In this document: positions 35,790 to 46,635 of the stretch, piece by piece
Position numbering within the stretch: the first letter of the stretch is position 1
How the letters are laid out: every line of letters starts with the position of its first letter
Assembly: GCA_944990035.1 (NCBI GenBank)
Contig: CALYLX010000006.1
Location: forward strand, 1-64,000
Direction: 5' to 3'
DNA from: Clitopilus passeckerianus
Taxonomy: Eukaryota; Basidiomycota; Agaricomycetes; Agaricales; Entolomataceae
Length of the DNA: 64,000 bases
Translations under genes and position numbers: made by a program
Notes under the pieces: generated by a model
What the model was told of the DNA's origin: nothing
The model's input: only the letters and a program-made list of their open reading frames with translations
Databases searched by the model: none

Positions 35790-36290
35790 ATGGCCGAAGG
35801 AGACGCGTTAATAATGTTGGAAGACCTGTACACGTATATCAATTTGGGCCCCGAATTGCTTCGTCCGGGACAAGTGCTTCAACGAAAAGACACGCGTCGC
35901 AGTCACCGCTCTGCTCGTCGTCAGGCCGCTCGATATGCTCCCTACCCTGTCCATCGTTACGCACCCCACCAACTCGAGGTCACTTACGTGGTAAGTTTTT
36001 GTATTTACACGTGTGGGGGTTTCTTACCGAATAGGTGGTCTTGAGGATCGTGCCTACGTCGAAGAACGCGTCGGATTTTCCATGCCCGCCACGGTGAGTT
36101 TGTTCACCGTTGGCACACCCATATCCCAGACCGTTCATTTTCAATTTTCTTTCTCAGCATCCAGCTCATGGACGACCGGGTCATACCGACTTTGTTTTGA
36201 ACGTGTTCACGGTATAAACTATCACCCCACCGTCAACAGCTAGCAGCTGACCACCGCCTTTTCCTTTTTGTTCCCCAGTGGGCATCAGAG
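35790..36290 (+). CDS. Possible small gene with splice sites, frame uncertain
   Basis: From ATG 35790 (MAEGDALIMLEDLYTYINLG) a frame runs to a good donor (gtggtaagtttt near 35990). A 44-nt intron, a second intron with gtgagtttg and tttctcag, and a third candidate can be placed. Two different frames stay open across the junctions. One ends IQLMDDRVIPTLF and stop; the other reads EDRAYVEERVGFSMPATHP then HTDFVLNVFT. A third frame has the best codon bias before the first donor (NEKTRVAVTALLVVRPLD) but then meets a stop. There is clear coding signal, but the true product is unresolved and the gene may be broken. Confidence 0.3.
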
Positions 36291-36982
36291 GTCATAACGC
36301 AGTCCTTACATGGCTGATTCCTCGACTGTCTTGAAGATTACATTTCGCCAGCCCATCACCTTGATGGGCCTGCCCCTCTTTGCTGGTTTCCAGTTCGACT
36401 ATGATATCAAAAGGCTATCAAGACACCGTCCCCACAACCTAGCCTTTATAGCACGCCGCTTAGCGGCGATGCACCTACAACCGCCCGCGTTCAGCCCGCT
36501 CAGGATCTGCCAGATCTGTGGTTTCTCAACTATGGACTTTGTTCGAGAAGACCACCCTTGCTGATTGGACGCTTCGTCCCAAAACACTTGTGCACTTCGT
36601 ATAAGCCCGATCCTTGTTATTTTCTGTTGCATTTCAATAAATGTATGCTCATGCCGCTCTTAGCTAGATCATAAAAATCACCTTACGTTATGGCATCCAA
36701 CCCTGGACAATTTTACAATTTTTCGAATAAAATACGCATATCTGGGGTTGACCCTCGTCTGCAATAACCACCTTACCTTCGAACATCATGATCGATTGTG
36801 TGTCACCCATTTCAACACTGTGCCCTCACTGTCCTTGTATTCATCTCTCATGGAGACGGCAATTAAGTGGATGAAAATAAAACTCGAAATGCCATCGTCT
36901 ATCTTCACCATTCAATATATACAAAATCTCGAATTCGCCCGGAATTACGTGACATAATGGGCCCTCATCATCCCCACTGAAC

Positions 36983-38711
36983 TCACGTATCCTGAACGTA
37001 ATTACCAGGGAAAACGCCCTGCTCTCCATTCGCCAACCGTCCCGTCCACCAATCCTCCGCATTCCCACTCCTCTCAACAATCTCTATCCTCTCCCCAGTC
37101 CTAAAACTCAAATCCCCCTCCGCCTGCGCATCAAAATCATACAACGCGATCACGTAGACCGGCTGAGGGATGATCTTGGGCTTGGGTTTTAGTGGTGGTG
37201 GCGGAGGAGGTGCGCGCTTGGCGGCTGCGGCCGAGAGGGCGGAGTTGGACGACGCGGAGGAGACGGAGCGGGAGATGCCTGCGCTACCGGCTGGGGTGTA
37301 GGGTGGTGGAGGGGCTGCTGCTGCTGCGGCCTTTGAACCGAAGGCGGGTGGTGGTGGAGGTGGGGATTTTTTGAATGAGCCTGCTGAAGGTGGAGGTGCT
37401 AGCCGGGAGCTGGAAGACGATGCGCTTGCGGTAGATTGCATCCGTTGTAAGCCGCTGTTGGACCTTGAGGCTTGTACCAGTTTTGCTGTTGTTATGGAGT
37501 TTAGGGAGGAATGAAAGATGGGGATAGGAGTGGTACGTACAAACTGAAATGATGCGCTTGACGATCTGGAGGTTTTCGATGACCTCCCAGGCGTTTGTCC
37601 GTTTTTCTTCGTACTCTGCCTGGATCTGGGCGCCAGGGACATTACTGATGTCATATTTCCCCTCTTCTGCGAAGCTGTTCATCTTTTCCATGATAAGGTA
37701 ATAGATGTTCAATCTATGCGGAATGTGCTTAGACGAAGCGGGGGATACAGTCCGGAGAGTAAACACGTACTGCATGTAGAAGAATGAATTGAACAATGGA
37801 TCGATAAACTGGGTCGACAGCTGCATGAACCGTGGAAGGTCCTGCTTTAGCGCGCTGTTGATGTACTCGTATTCATTGGTGGCAAGCTCGAAGTCTTGTT
37901 CAAGCTTGAACAGATTCTTCTCGTCGTTGAGCGTCTTCTCCTTCTTGTCCCTGAGTTTAGTCAGGGAATTATTGAAACGATCATAATCAACAAGCTATAA
38001 TTTGCCCAATTAATTAGCTACTCCAGGAACATTAATACTCCGCAGAGATATTAAACTTACTTTGTGATCACGCTTTGTGATCGTCTTTCTGATAGTCTTC
38101 AGCACGACCTGCAGCTCTTTAGTGGGACCCATGATTCTGCTCTCGATCAACTCCAGTTCAGGCGAGACGAGGGCCTTCATTTCCTCCATCGCGTTTCCGT
38201 ATTTGGTGACATTGTTGATAGTCTGCTCTGCCTCGGGGTGTTTCCCGATGAGATCGTACTCGCTGGCCATTGGGGTGAAGATCGTCGCGAAATGTGTCCC
38301 AAACGAAGCGGAGGAGGTGAAGAGCACTATACATCCGGGGTGACAGCGGTGAATAATATGATAAGTAAAAGCAGGAAATGAGGACGTACGATTAACGTTA
38401 TCTATGAAAACCTTTGTATCCTTCAACAGCTTCTCCGCGCCAGTTTCCATTGCGGTGAAATGCCGATTGTATTCATCGAATTCAGGATCGTTGGATTCTG
38501 TTTAGATAGACGACGGGGCGCACAGATAGGATTCCAGACGTTAAACGCGAAAAGAACAGAAATCGTAGTCCTCACTGACTTTTGGACATGCCAATCTTAC
38601 TGGTGACAGTAAATGGCGTCCTGTCAACGGGTAATGAAATCAGTCTCGTTCTTTCTTCTCGCTGTACCCGACGATTGCGTACCTCTTAATGGCTTTGCCT
38701 AGTCCCTTCAT
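36983..38711 (-). CDS. RVS167: BAR and SH3 domain protein, RVS167-like
   Basis: Amphiphysin-type protein that bends membranes and links to actin at endocytic sites. The ATG at 38711 gives [15 protein letters not shown] and, after short introns, KIGMSK then [19 protein letters not shown], the usual start of the BAR domain. BAR helices follow ([64 protein letters not shown]). A Ser/Pro/Ala linker with poly-Pro runs (about 37450-37180) leads to a C-terminal SH3 domain: [15 protein letters not shown], then DWWTGRL and VFPGNYV. The stop is at 36985-36983; a donor-like gtgagt overlaps it, but extension is not needed. It is divergent from SDO1 with about 214 bases between starts. Confidence 0.93.
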
Positions 38712-38925
38712 CTTTGCACACGTTCTCCTCTAAGTCAACGACGATGAAGACGGAAAGAGGAGTTACAGTCTGAAGAAATTCACACGCTGCGGGGAATTGC
38801 CCAGCCTTACCATGATCATCATGATCTTTGCATGCCCGAAGCGGGACCGGATTATGACTTTTTATGAGATTAGATTCAAATTGGGTGACTAACGAACTTG
38901 AACTTGACTTTGAACGACCACCACC
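38712..38925. promoter_or_regulatory. Shared promoter region of RVS167 and SDO1
   Basis: The 214 bases between two divergent start codons must hold both promoters and leaders. The ccaccatg context supports the SDO1 start at 38926. I see no clear TATA box; the block catgatcatcatgatc at about 38812 is a near-palindrome and a candidate site. Confidence 0.4.
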
Positions 38926-39883
38926 ATGCCTATTAACCAGCCTTCAAACCTGATAAAGTAGGTACAAAAGGCGGTCTGACGAGTGTTGGTGCTGATCAGT
39001 AGTTTACAGGTTAACGAATGTATCAATCGTTCGCCTAAAGAAAGGCGGGAAACGATTTGAAGTACGTTCTGGTCGGCTTTACTTATACACCAACTAACTG
39101 TTCTTCAGATTGCATGCTACAAGAATAAAGTTCAAGAATGGAGGACAGGAGTGTCAGTTGCTCATCCTCGTTGCTTGTGCCAATCTCTAAACTATGGATA
39201 CAGGGAAACCAACCTCGATGACGTCCTACAAATAAGCAACGTCTTCATGAACGTCTCCAAAGGCGAAGTGGCCAAATCAAACGACCTCCAGAAAGCCTTT
39301 GGCACCACAGACGTCAACGAGGCCGTCAAAGAGGTGCGTATGGTTCCCAACCGTTGCACTGTACAAATCTCATACCACTCCACCACAGATCCTCAAAAAA
39401 GGTGAAGTCCAAGTCGGCGAGAAAGAGCGTGAACACGACCTCGCCTCTCTCCGACGTGAAATTGCCACGCTCGTCTCTGAGAAATGTGTCTCCCCGTCAA
39501 CCCAAACACCCTACCCTGTCTCCATCATAGAAAAAGCTATGACCACCGCTGGGTTCTCCGTCAAGCCTGATAAAACCGCCAAATCCCAGGTATCTGGGTG
39601 CATCAAGCTGCTGCAGGAGCAAGGTGGGCTGGAGATCCAGCGAGCGAGGATGAGGATACGCGTGAGTATGCCCACGGCGGATGGGAAGAAGTTGAGGGAG
39701 AAGGTGAAAGAAGGTGCTGAGAAGGTCGAGGAGGAGGAGATTGGGGAGAAGGAGTACGAGATTGTGATGTTGATTGATCCTGGACAATTCAAAGTGATCA
39801 ACGAGCTCCTGCAGAAGGAGTGTAAAGGACGAGGGAGGCTCGAGACGTTGACGTTTGCGGCGACGGCTGCATCGACTACTTAG
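38926..39883 (+). CDS. SDO1: Ribosome maturation protein SBDS/SDO1
   Basis: Works with the GTPase Efl1 to release eIF6 (Tif6) from late 60S subunits. The protein starts [36 protein letters not shown], the family's N-terminal FYSH domain, and continues with [26 protein letters not shown] and [19 protein letters not shown]. The central helical domain ([32 protein letters not shown]) and the C-terminal ferredoxin-like domain ([26 protein letters not shown]) follow. Four introns fall in the first half; the last one ends just before [10 protein letters not shown]. The length, near 250 residues, matches the family. The stop lies only 59 bases from the stop of ALG1 on the other strand. Confidence 0.96.
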
Positions 39884-39942
39884 ACAGAGTCGGATATCTT
39901 TGTTGTATTCCCTACTACTACATATAGATGTTACATTTCGTT

Positions 39943-42165
39943 TCATTGTTCGTGGTCCAATTCTCCCAACACCAGCGGCCGAACCACCTGAGCCCAGTTA
40001 TCTGCAAAAGTAGGCGCCAAAGCCCAATCCAACGAATCTTCGCCTTTCTTGCTTGCACTCGGGGGTCTATACCGGTGTGATGCCTTGGCCGACTTGGTCA
40101 ATGAGGAACGAAGTTGGTCAAGTCGGGGCGTGGAGGGGAACGTAGAGAGGAGAGATTCAAAGTGGTCTGCCAGCTGACTTGCGGTTTTGAATCTAAGGCC
40201 GTTTTCGCCGTCTTTGACCAGTTCACCGAGGCTATGAGGTATTGGTTAGTGGGAGGGTGCATGAGTGTAGAATAGTGGAGGAAACTGACCATTCAAAATC
40301 AAGAGCGCATACAGGCAACTTGCACCCGAACATATCAACCACCTTCATTGGCAGGTCCATCTTTGAAGAGCTTTCATGGAGGGAAACTCCAATATCCGCC
40401 GAGCCTATAATTGATTCTCATGAGCTATGGTCTTCCTCTTTTATAAGTCTGGAAGAACTCACCGAGCAGGATGGGATACTGCTCCGCCTCAAGCCAAAGG
40501 CTGACACACCTAACATACTTCCACTGCGCCTGCAACCTCTCCACCTCCTTCATATATGCAGCCTTCATCGGTCCCTTACCCGTAACAATCACCAGCATCT
40601 TCGGAAGCCTCTTCGTATTCCCCGCCTGTGCAGCCAAATCCCTACTTGCATGCACCCACTCCGTATCATCTCCGTTCCCATTGTCGGCGCCTGCATCAGC
40701 CACCTCCCTAGCCCGCATCTCGTACATCCCCATCGCAGCGAGCAATATACTGAAATCTTCATCCGCGGTCCAGCTCGTAGAGCTCACCACTAACGCTGGC
40801 CGGTCCTTCCTCAAGCTGGGCATCTTGATTTCCTCGTACACTTGCCCGGAGGCTGGGATAGGTTTCTTTGGGAGAGGGCTGGGGCCGGTACCTGGACCAT
40901 GTAGACCGGTAGCGCCTGGAGGGGGTGTACTGATGCTGGCACGGTGGGAGGCCGAGTGTACGGGTCGGCTGGATTGGGACGATGCGCTTTGGATGCCTGA
41001 AGCTCCTGAGGAGAATGGGGAGGGGGAAGGGGAGTGGGAGATCGTTGGGGAGGATGGGGTTGTATGCGTGAATGGGGTGGAGTAGGGTGCGTGGGATTCG
41101 GGGAAGAAGTCTTTAAGGGAGGTGTTGGCGATGAGGCTTGGTTTGAGGCTTAGAAAGAGCTGTGAATGAGGTTAGGTGTGGTCCGGAAAGGGTGTGGCAA
41201 GGGAGACTTACTTCGTGGATTTCTTGAGGTGAGGAGTGGTGGAAGTGGGCAGGAGGGCGGTCGTGGAAGACAAGTTTGTGTTGGCCCCTAAGGACGAAGA
41301 TATGTCTGGTGTTTGGTTTGAGAGGATGAGAGAACGTACTGCAAGTCCCATTTCTTGACTAGGTACTCCTTCATCGCATCCGTCACAAACAAGTGTGCAT
41401 ATGCCGTACAACCAAATGTTTTCTCGAACCTAACGCGAGTGTCAGCCCGCAGTTCCAGCTGTACACGATCAAGAACATACCAAGCTGCAATCCAAACAAA
41501 TACATGGTTCTGTCCAAGCTTGAGAGCCAGGATACTATACCCAAGATTATGCCAGTCAATGATAACCTTGCTGCCTCGTATAGTCCCAATCAGCCACGCA
41601 AGCGCAAGAGTGGGTATAGTCGGCGGATTCTATTCTCGTCCACACCGTGTTAACGTCACTATGTCATCACTATAGCCAAAGCCCAAGCCCTCACCTGGAC
41701 AAGTATGAATTCTGGGGGTTTGGGTATCTCCAGGATAGAGACGTAGAGGATGGAGAATATTTGGTGTGCGATTTTGAGGGGTGCGAGGAGGACGAATGGG
41801 AGGAATTTGAGACTTGCGGGTGGTTCGGGGAGGTAGTGGATTTGAACGCGGGGGAGTCGCTCGAGTGCTGGGATTGGTTTTGAGCCTGTTCATCGTGCTT
41901 TTAGTCGCCTTCATCGTCCTGAGTGTCGTTGAAACGTACCTCCATAGCCAACTAGATGAGTAACAAAGTTCGTTTCTGCAAAACATTGTGCATGATACAT
42001 CATTCTGGGGCTTCTCCCAATATCACCGAGCACCACGATGACCACGCTTCTCATAGAGTGGTACTCTCGTGGTTTCAGTACCCTCCATGTTGCATACACA
42101 GAGCCCACGAGAACGAGGAGCCAAGCTAAGCCAGAGACGGAGATGGACACATCCTCCAGATTCAT
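39943..42165 (-). CDS. ALG1: Chitobiosyldiphosphodolichol beta-mannosyltransferase
   Basis: ER-membrane enzyme that adds the first mannose to GlcNAc2-PP-dolichol in N-glycan assembly. The ATG at 42165 (MNLEDVSIS) leads a membrane anchor ([16 protein letters not shown]), then [19 protein letters not shown], the family start. Later exons read [111 protein letters not shown] and [10 protein letters not shown]. The GT-B donor-site elements are all there. A Ser/Thr/Pro-rich insert (41080-40860) sits before the C-terminal domain. An in-frame ATG at 42264 would extend the N-terminus into the NFU1 promoter and lacks family support. The stop is at 39945-39943. Confidence 0.94.
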
Positions 42166-42290
42166 TGTGGATTGAGTGTGATGTCCGATATCCGAAAAGT
42201 AAATGCCGACGGAAGGAGTGCCCTGATTAGTCAGCACTTTTTTGAAGTCATCCGTTCCGGTCAAGCCTGAAGTTGGCGAGAACAGTCATC
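42166..42290. promoter_or_regulatory. Shared promoter region of ALG1 and NFU1
   Basis: Only 125 bases separate the two divergent ATG codons, so both core promoters must lie within it or inside the neighbouring coding sequence. No TATA box is evident. Confidence 0.45.
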
Positions 42291-43274
42291 ATGTCGTCGA
42301 CCAGTGCTCTGAGGACAATTGCTAGGCTATCGACGAGAACAAAGCCTAGGTACTCTGCCTTGGCTACATCTTCTAAGAATTCCCTCTCTCCCGCTTTTAT
42401 TCGTGCTCGGAATGCTTCGATACTAGCAGCCAACTCTTCTGGGCCGCTGCAAAGGGCAGCTTCTATTCAACGACCAAACCCACCACAAAGTGAGTACAAT
42501 TGCGACAGCTCGACTGTACCGGTACTGACTACCTTCAGCTCGATCCATGTTTATCCAAACGGAATCCACACCCAACGACGACTCCCTCAAATTCATCCCT
42601 GGTGTTCCCGTCATGGAAACTGGCACCGCTGAATTCCTTGACACTCGTTCCGCTCTCTCTTCCCCCCTAGCCATCCGCCTAATGGGTGTTGAAGGCGTAA
42701 CAGGGATCTTCTACGGTCCAGATTTCGTGACCGTCTCCAAAGACTCTTCCTCCGCTTGGCCAGTACTCAAACCCGAAATATACTCCATCCTCATGGAGTA
42801 CTTCTCCTCTGGTCAACCTCTATTCAGAAGTGCTGAGGAGAGGGAGAATGCAGGGCCACAGGATACGAGGATATTGGATACGGATTCGGAGACGGTGGCG
42901 ATGATTAAGGAGTTGCTTGAGACGAGGGTGAGGCCTGCGATTATGGAGGATGGAGGGGATATCGAGTTCCGAGGGTTTGATGAGAGCGAGGGTGGGACCG
43001 GGTTGGTGAGGGTCAAGCTAAAGGGAAGTTGTAGGGGGTGCTCGAGTAGCACGGTCACGTTGAAGAGTGGGATTGAGAGGATGATGATGCATTATATCCC
43101 GGAGGTCAAGGGTGTTGAGCAGGTTTGTGTTGTGTCTGATTCTCTACCTCCTTACTGACTGAAATATAGGTTCTGGACGAGGAAGAAGAAATCGCACTCA
43201 ACGAATTTGAAAAGCTTGAAAAGCGTCTCGGCAGCCAACCGGCCGAAGGGGCCTCCAAAAAGGACTCTGAGTAA
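42291..43274 (+). CDS. NFU1: Mitochondrial Fe-S cluster scaffold/carrier NFU1
   Basis: Delivers 4Fe-4S clusters to mitochondrial enzymes such as lipoate synthase and complex II. The ATG at 42291 opens a basic, Ser/Thr-rich presequence (MSSTSALRTIARLSTRTKPR) fitting import into mitochondria. After an intron near 42492 the N-terminal domain begins RSMFIQTESTPNDDSLKFIPG, with EFLDTRSALSSPLAIRL and GIFYGPDFVTV. The NifU-like C-terminal domain has RPAIMEDGGDIEF and the cluster-binding C-x-x-C in GSCRGCSSS (Cys codons 43030 and 43039). After a last intron (about 43123-43169) the acidic tail is VLDEEEEIALNEFEKLEKRL, ending KKDSE. The stop overlaps a donor-like ga|gtaaga; an alternative splice to an acceptor near 43329 would replace the final E with DMSQYMSV. 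Confidence 0.95.
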
Positions 43275-43913
43275 GACTCTATACCCCTCCCTGCCGTAAA
43301 TGCCTCAGACCTCTCAACAATGCCGTATAGCATGTCGCAGTACATGTCGGTGTAGAACACCCAAGAATAGAGGCTTTAACACCAATGGCCCGACTGCCGT
43401 GCTCACGCGGACCACCCACTCCAAACCGCTAGGCACCAGTGCCTCCACCGCGAGACTTTCAAGCTGGTATTGGTCCTCGGATTGATTTCTATCAGTAAAT
43501 CTGGGGAAGGAGAGTCGGCTTCAACATTCAATGTGCCCTGGACAAGGTACTGGAGGCGCTGGAAAGTAGTAGACCTTTATCCCATTAGTACTAGCCTAAT
43601 ACCATGTAATTGAATGTCACCCCAACTTGCAACAAACGTGTGCATTCGATTGACTGATTTTGTCCTGCTGACCCTCTTCCATGCCATTTATTCGCCAAGC
43701 GCTTCCGTCGCTTACCGGATGGACCCTGTGAGCTGCTGACATAATCGGCCATCGTTCCCCTTGCACAGTGACGTGCTCAGACTGGTATATAGAGACGGCT
43801 ATTCTCCAGGGTTTGCCCGTTTCCCCGTGTCTGCTGCATACCACGACCAGTACATCTTGTCGTTGCTTCCCTCTGTACACTCAAGGCTTCGTGCAGTGGG
43901 CTCGAAGTAAACG
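43275..43913 (+). other. Intergenic region between NFU1 and the copper-fist gene
   Basis: Holds a possible alternative last exon of NFU1 (about 43330-43356) and otherwise no gene I can support. It includes the promoter and leader of the copper-fist gene. Confidence 0.45.
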
Positions 43914-45522
43914 ATGGTATGTGTTTTGATCATGCAGGCTAAAGAAACGTTGATTCGAATCTGGATTCATAGGTCTTCGTTAATAGCAAGAAATTTGCCT
44001 GGTAAGGGCCTTCTTCATCCCCTCTTCTCACACGCCACCATTAATTCTGATCTCATCACCTTCGTGTTCACAGTGAATCATGTATAAAAGGACACCGCTC
44101 CTCATCATGCAGCCATACCGACCGACCATTATACGAGATCAAGAAAAAGGGAAGACCAGTATCGCAGTGCGAGAAGTGTAGAGAGCTCAGGCAGAGCAAG
44201 AGGGTGCATTCGAAATGCACATGTAACGTTGGCAAGGAGAAGGGGAAGGAGACCGCTGCAAAGACGACTGCGAGACGTAGGTGCTCACCCCCGAAACAGC
44301 GCATAGCGAAATTAACGCATATACCTGTCTGCACAGCTCCCAGATTCCGTCACATCGCGCCCGCTCTACCGAACGGTTTGCAGGATGTAATGAAGGTTTC
44401 CGGATCTGGATCACCCCTTCCCGTCGATGTCCGGCAGCGTGGTATGCAGCTTGGACATTTCAGTGCTTATAGTAATCTGATGTTTCACCTCTAGTGGACA
44501 CCCTTCTCAATCCTTGCCACTGCAAGAGCGTCTGGAAATGCCAATGTCGCTCAGACGGATCCCCCGGTCCTCACAGCAGGGCAAGTTCTGCAGGTCTGGA
44601 TGCGCTTGCTCGGGCCGCAGCTGGCTTGGAGCTGGCAGCACCTACACCGACCAGGGCATCCGGTCCCCGTACCATCAAGAAGGCTGGTAATAAACGATTA
44701 CCCTCACGGCCTGCGTCGCCTTCGAATGCTCCCAGTCGTGGTGGCTGCGGATCATGCTGTTCCTCCAAAAAGAGGAGAAAGAACTCGAGTGTAGAACCCG
44801 AGAAGGGACCTGAATTGCCGCCGTTGCTCTTTGATGAGATTTTCTCGTCAACTTCTGCGCCTACCCTGCCGACAATCAGCGTCCCGACGTTTGACACCAT
44901 GCCACCAATGAGCGCCATGCACTCAATTGCTGGTACAGGGTGTACGTGTGGTATAACGTGCGCATGCCCGGGATGTGTGGAGCATAGAGGCAAAGATCAT
45001 GCATCAAATACTCACAAGGACTGTGCCGATGGATGTGGAACTTGTGTTGACCACAACCAGGTTGAGCTGCCGAGCAACGCTGTGGTCGCAAGCACTTCAG
45101 TGGCTTCCTCCTCGTCGGCATCTTCACAGTCGAGCACAAATTTCCTCGATGCCTTCTTCGCACGTGCCGCATCTCTTCCCCAGCCACCCTCTCCTCGTCT
45201 CCGTGTTTCGACCATCTCGCTAGACCCGACTAATATCACCATCTACCCTGACATCGCATTCTCTAATACCTTCTCAGCAGCGTCGTCAAAGCTGGGGGTG
45301 GGACGAGCCTTTGGATTGATAAATGTACCGAAGTTGGAGTGCTGTGGTGGATCGTGTGGTTGCCCAAGTGGGATGTGTGGGTGCGGCGAGAAATGCGATG
45401 GGTGTTGTTCGGAGCATTTGGAGAAGATGGATGAGGAGCAGGCAAGGACAGAGACTGTGGAGGTGCCTGTAGCGGCACCGTTAACGGTTCCGGTGAGGAG
45501 CTGCTGTGCTGGGAAGGCGTAA
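43914..45522 (+). CDS. Copper-fist transcription factor
   Basis: DNA-binding regulator of the yeast Ace1/Mac1 and fission-yeast Cuf1 family, which controls copper uptake or detoxification genes. The coding part of exon 1 is only ATG (43914-43916), followed at once by gtatgt; splicing to GTCTTCGTTAAT gives MVFVNSKKFACESCIKGHRSSSC, then HTDRPLYEIKKKGRPVSQCE, CRELRQSKRVHSKC and C, the complete zinc and copper-binding copper-fist. Two more introns lead to LNPCHCKSVWKCQC, a conserved second motif. The rest is Ser/Pro-rich with three further Cys clusters: CGSCC, CTCGITCACPGC, and CCGGSCGCPSGMCGCGEKC near the C-terminus, which suit copper-responsive activation or sensing. Total near 440 residues. 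The second AA9 gene starts 2.05 kb downstream on the same strand. Confidence 0.94.
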
Positions 45523-45611
45523 AGTTGGGTGTCGTTTATATGTTCGTGTATGTTTATGATTTTTCGAGGATTTTTCCATTCCCTTTTGGTATCAAGGCGC
45601 ACATATCTGGG

Positions 45612-46365
45612 TCCTCATACTATCTCTATTTCTCAGTTATTTGCTGTATGTTTCTCTCACAATGTTGTATGAGTAGGATTAGGCTCGAGCAAGCCTGGAG
45701 AATAAAATAATCAAGCCCTCACTCAGATCTTAGAAGTTCGGCCTGAGGCCATTTCCGATCCGATTCCGAGGTCATAGCCACACTTTTCCGAGTCCAAGTC
45801 AGCCACCATTCGGAGGCTCAACAAAATCAAGAAACGCCTCCATGGAATTGGGCGAATATGATATGGTTTCGGGGTGCAAGATGGCCCAGCTCTTGGTCTT
45901 AGGTCCTCCGGCTGTGACGCCTCTAGGATCTTGACTTGGGTATCTTGTTAGAGCGGGTTACTGTGATCATTTCATCATCTGGGCGACTCACTAAGTTGAT
46001 TGTACTCCTCTTGGTCTTGGGTATTCTTCTGGTTCTAGTTCTGGCTTCTTGAAATTACTGGCGGTCACTTGCTGTTCTAAACCTTGGCTATGATGATACT
46101 TGATAACTTGGATGCTCGCTCTGGGACTTGAACTGGATAAACGACTTGTACTTGAACTGGGGCTTGAATATCTGGCTGGTTGGTGAATTCTCTACGAACT
46201 TGGGCGAGCTACTAGATCAAGACAGAAATTCCTTCAAGCTACGAAACCGTCAAACCGCAACAAGGATCAAGTAACGACAGCAGCAACAGCAAAAGACAGG
46301 CAGCCTCAAGAGAGGGAGCTGAATTGTATAACATAAAGTGGGTGTTTCTTTTGCTTGAGGACTTG
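45612..46365 (+). repeat. Dispersed repeat, copy C (near full length)
   Basis: Aligns with copy D over about 750 bases, from agttatttgctgtatgttt (45634) through caagcaagcc-like and catagccacact blocks (45773), gtgcaagatggcccagctct (45873), gggcgactcact, gctgttctaaaccttggct, gctctgggacttgaactgg, ctggctggttggtgaattc, and the right end aggcagcctcaagag plus aaagtgggtgtttctttt (46337). It has no open frame of note. It lies between the copper-fist gene and the second AA9 segment. Confidence 0.75.
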
Positions 46366-46635
46366 AGTAGGCCAGGATGCTTATGTCTACGTAGCTCTAG
46401 GTAATGCATTCACTGACGGCATATCTACACTATTCCTAGGGCCGCGGCCTCTGCAATTGACCGACATCACTCTGTTGAAGTAGTACGTACGTCTTATCCA
46501 CCTATTTCTCTTGTATTACCATGTGAGCTGTTTTCGCCTTCCGGTGCGTTAATACAAGCTGAGGGAAGCACGTGGCGTCCGATTATCTTACAACCATAGT
46601 AGACCCTCGGTTCGTGCTCTTCGCCGAACTATTGA

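Noticed and set aside
42166..42264. Upstream start for ALG1 at 42264
   Set aside because: It would add 33 non-family residues and run into the NFU1 leader; the ATG at 42165 directly precedes the membrane anchor.
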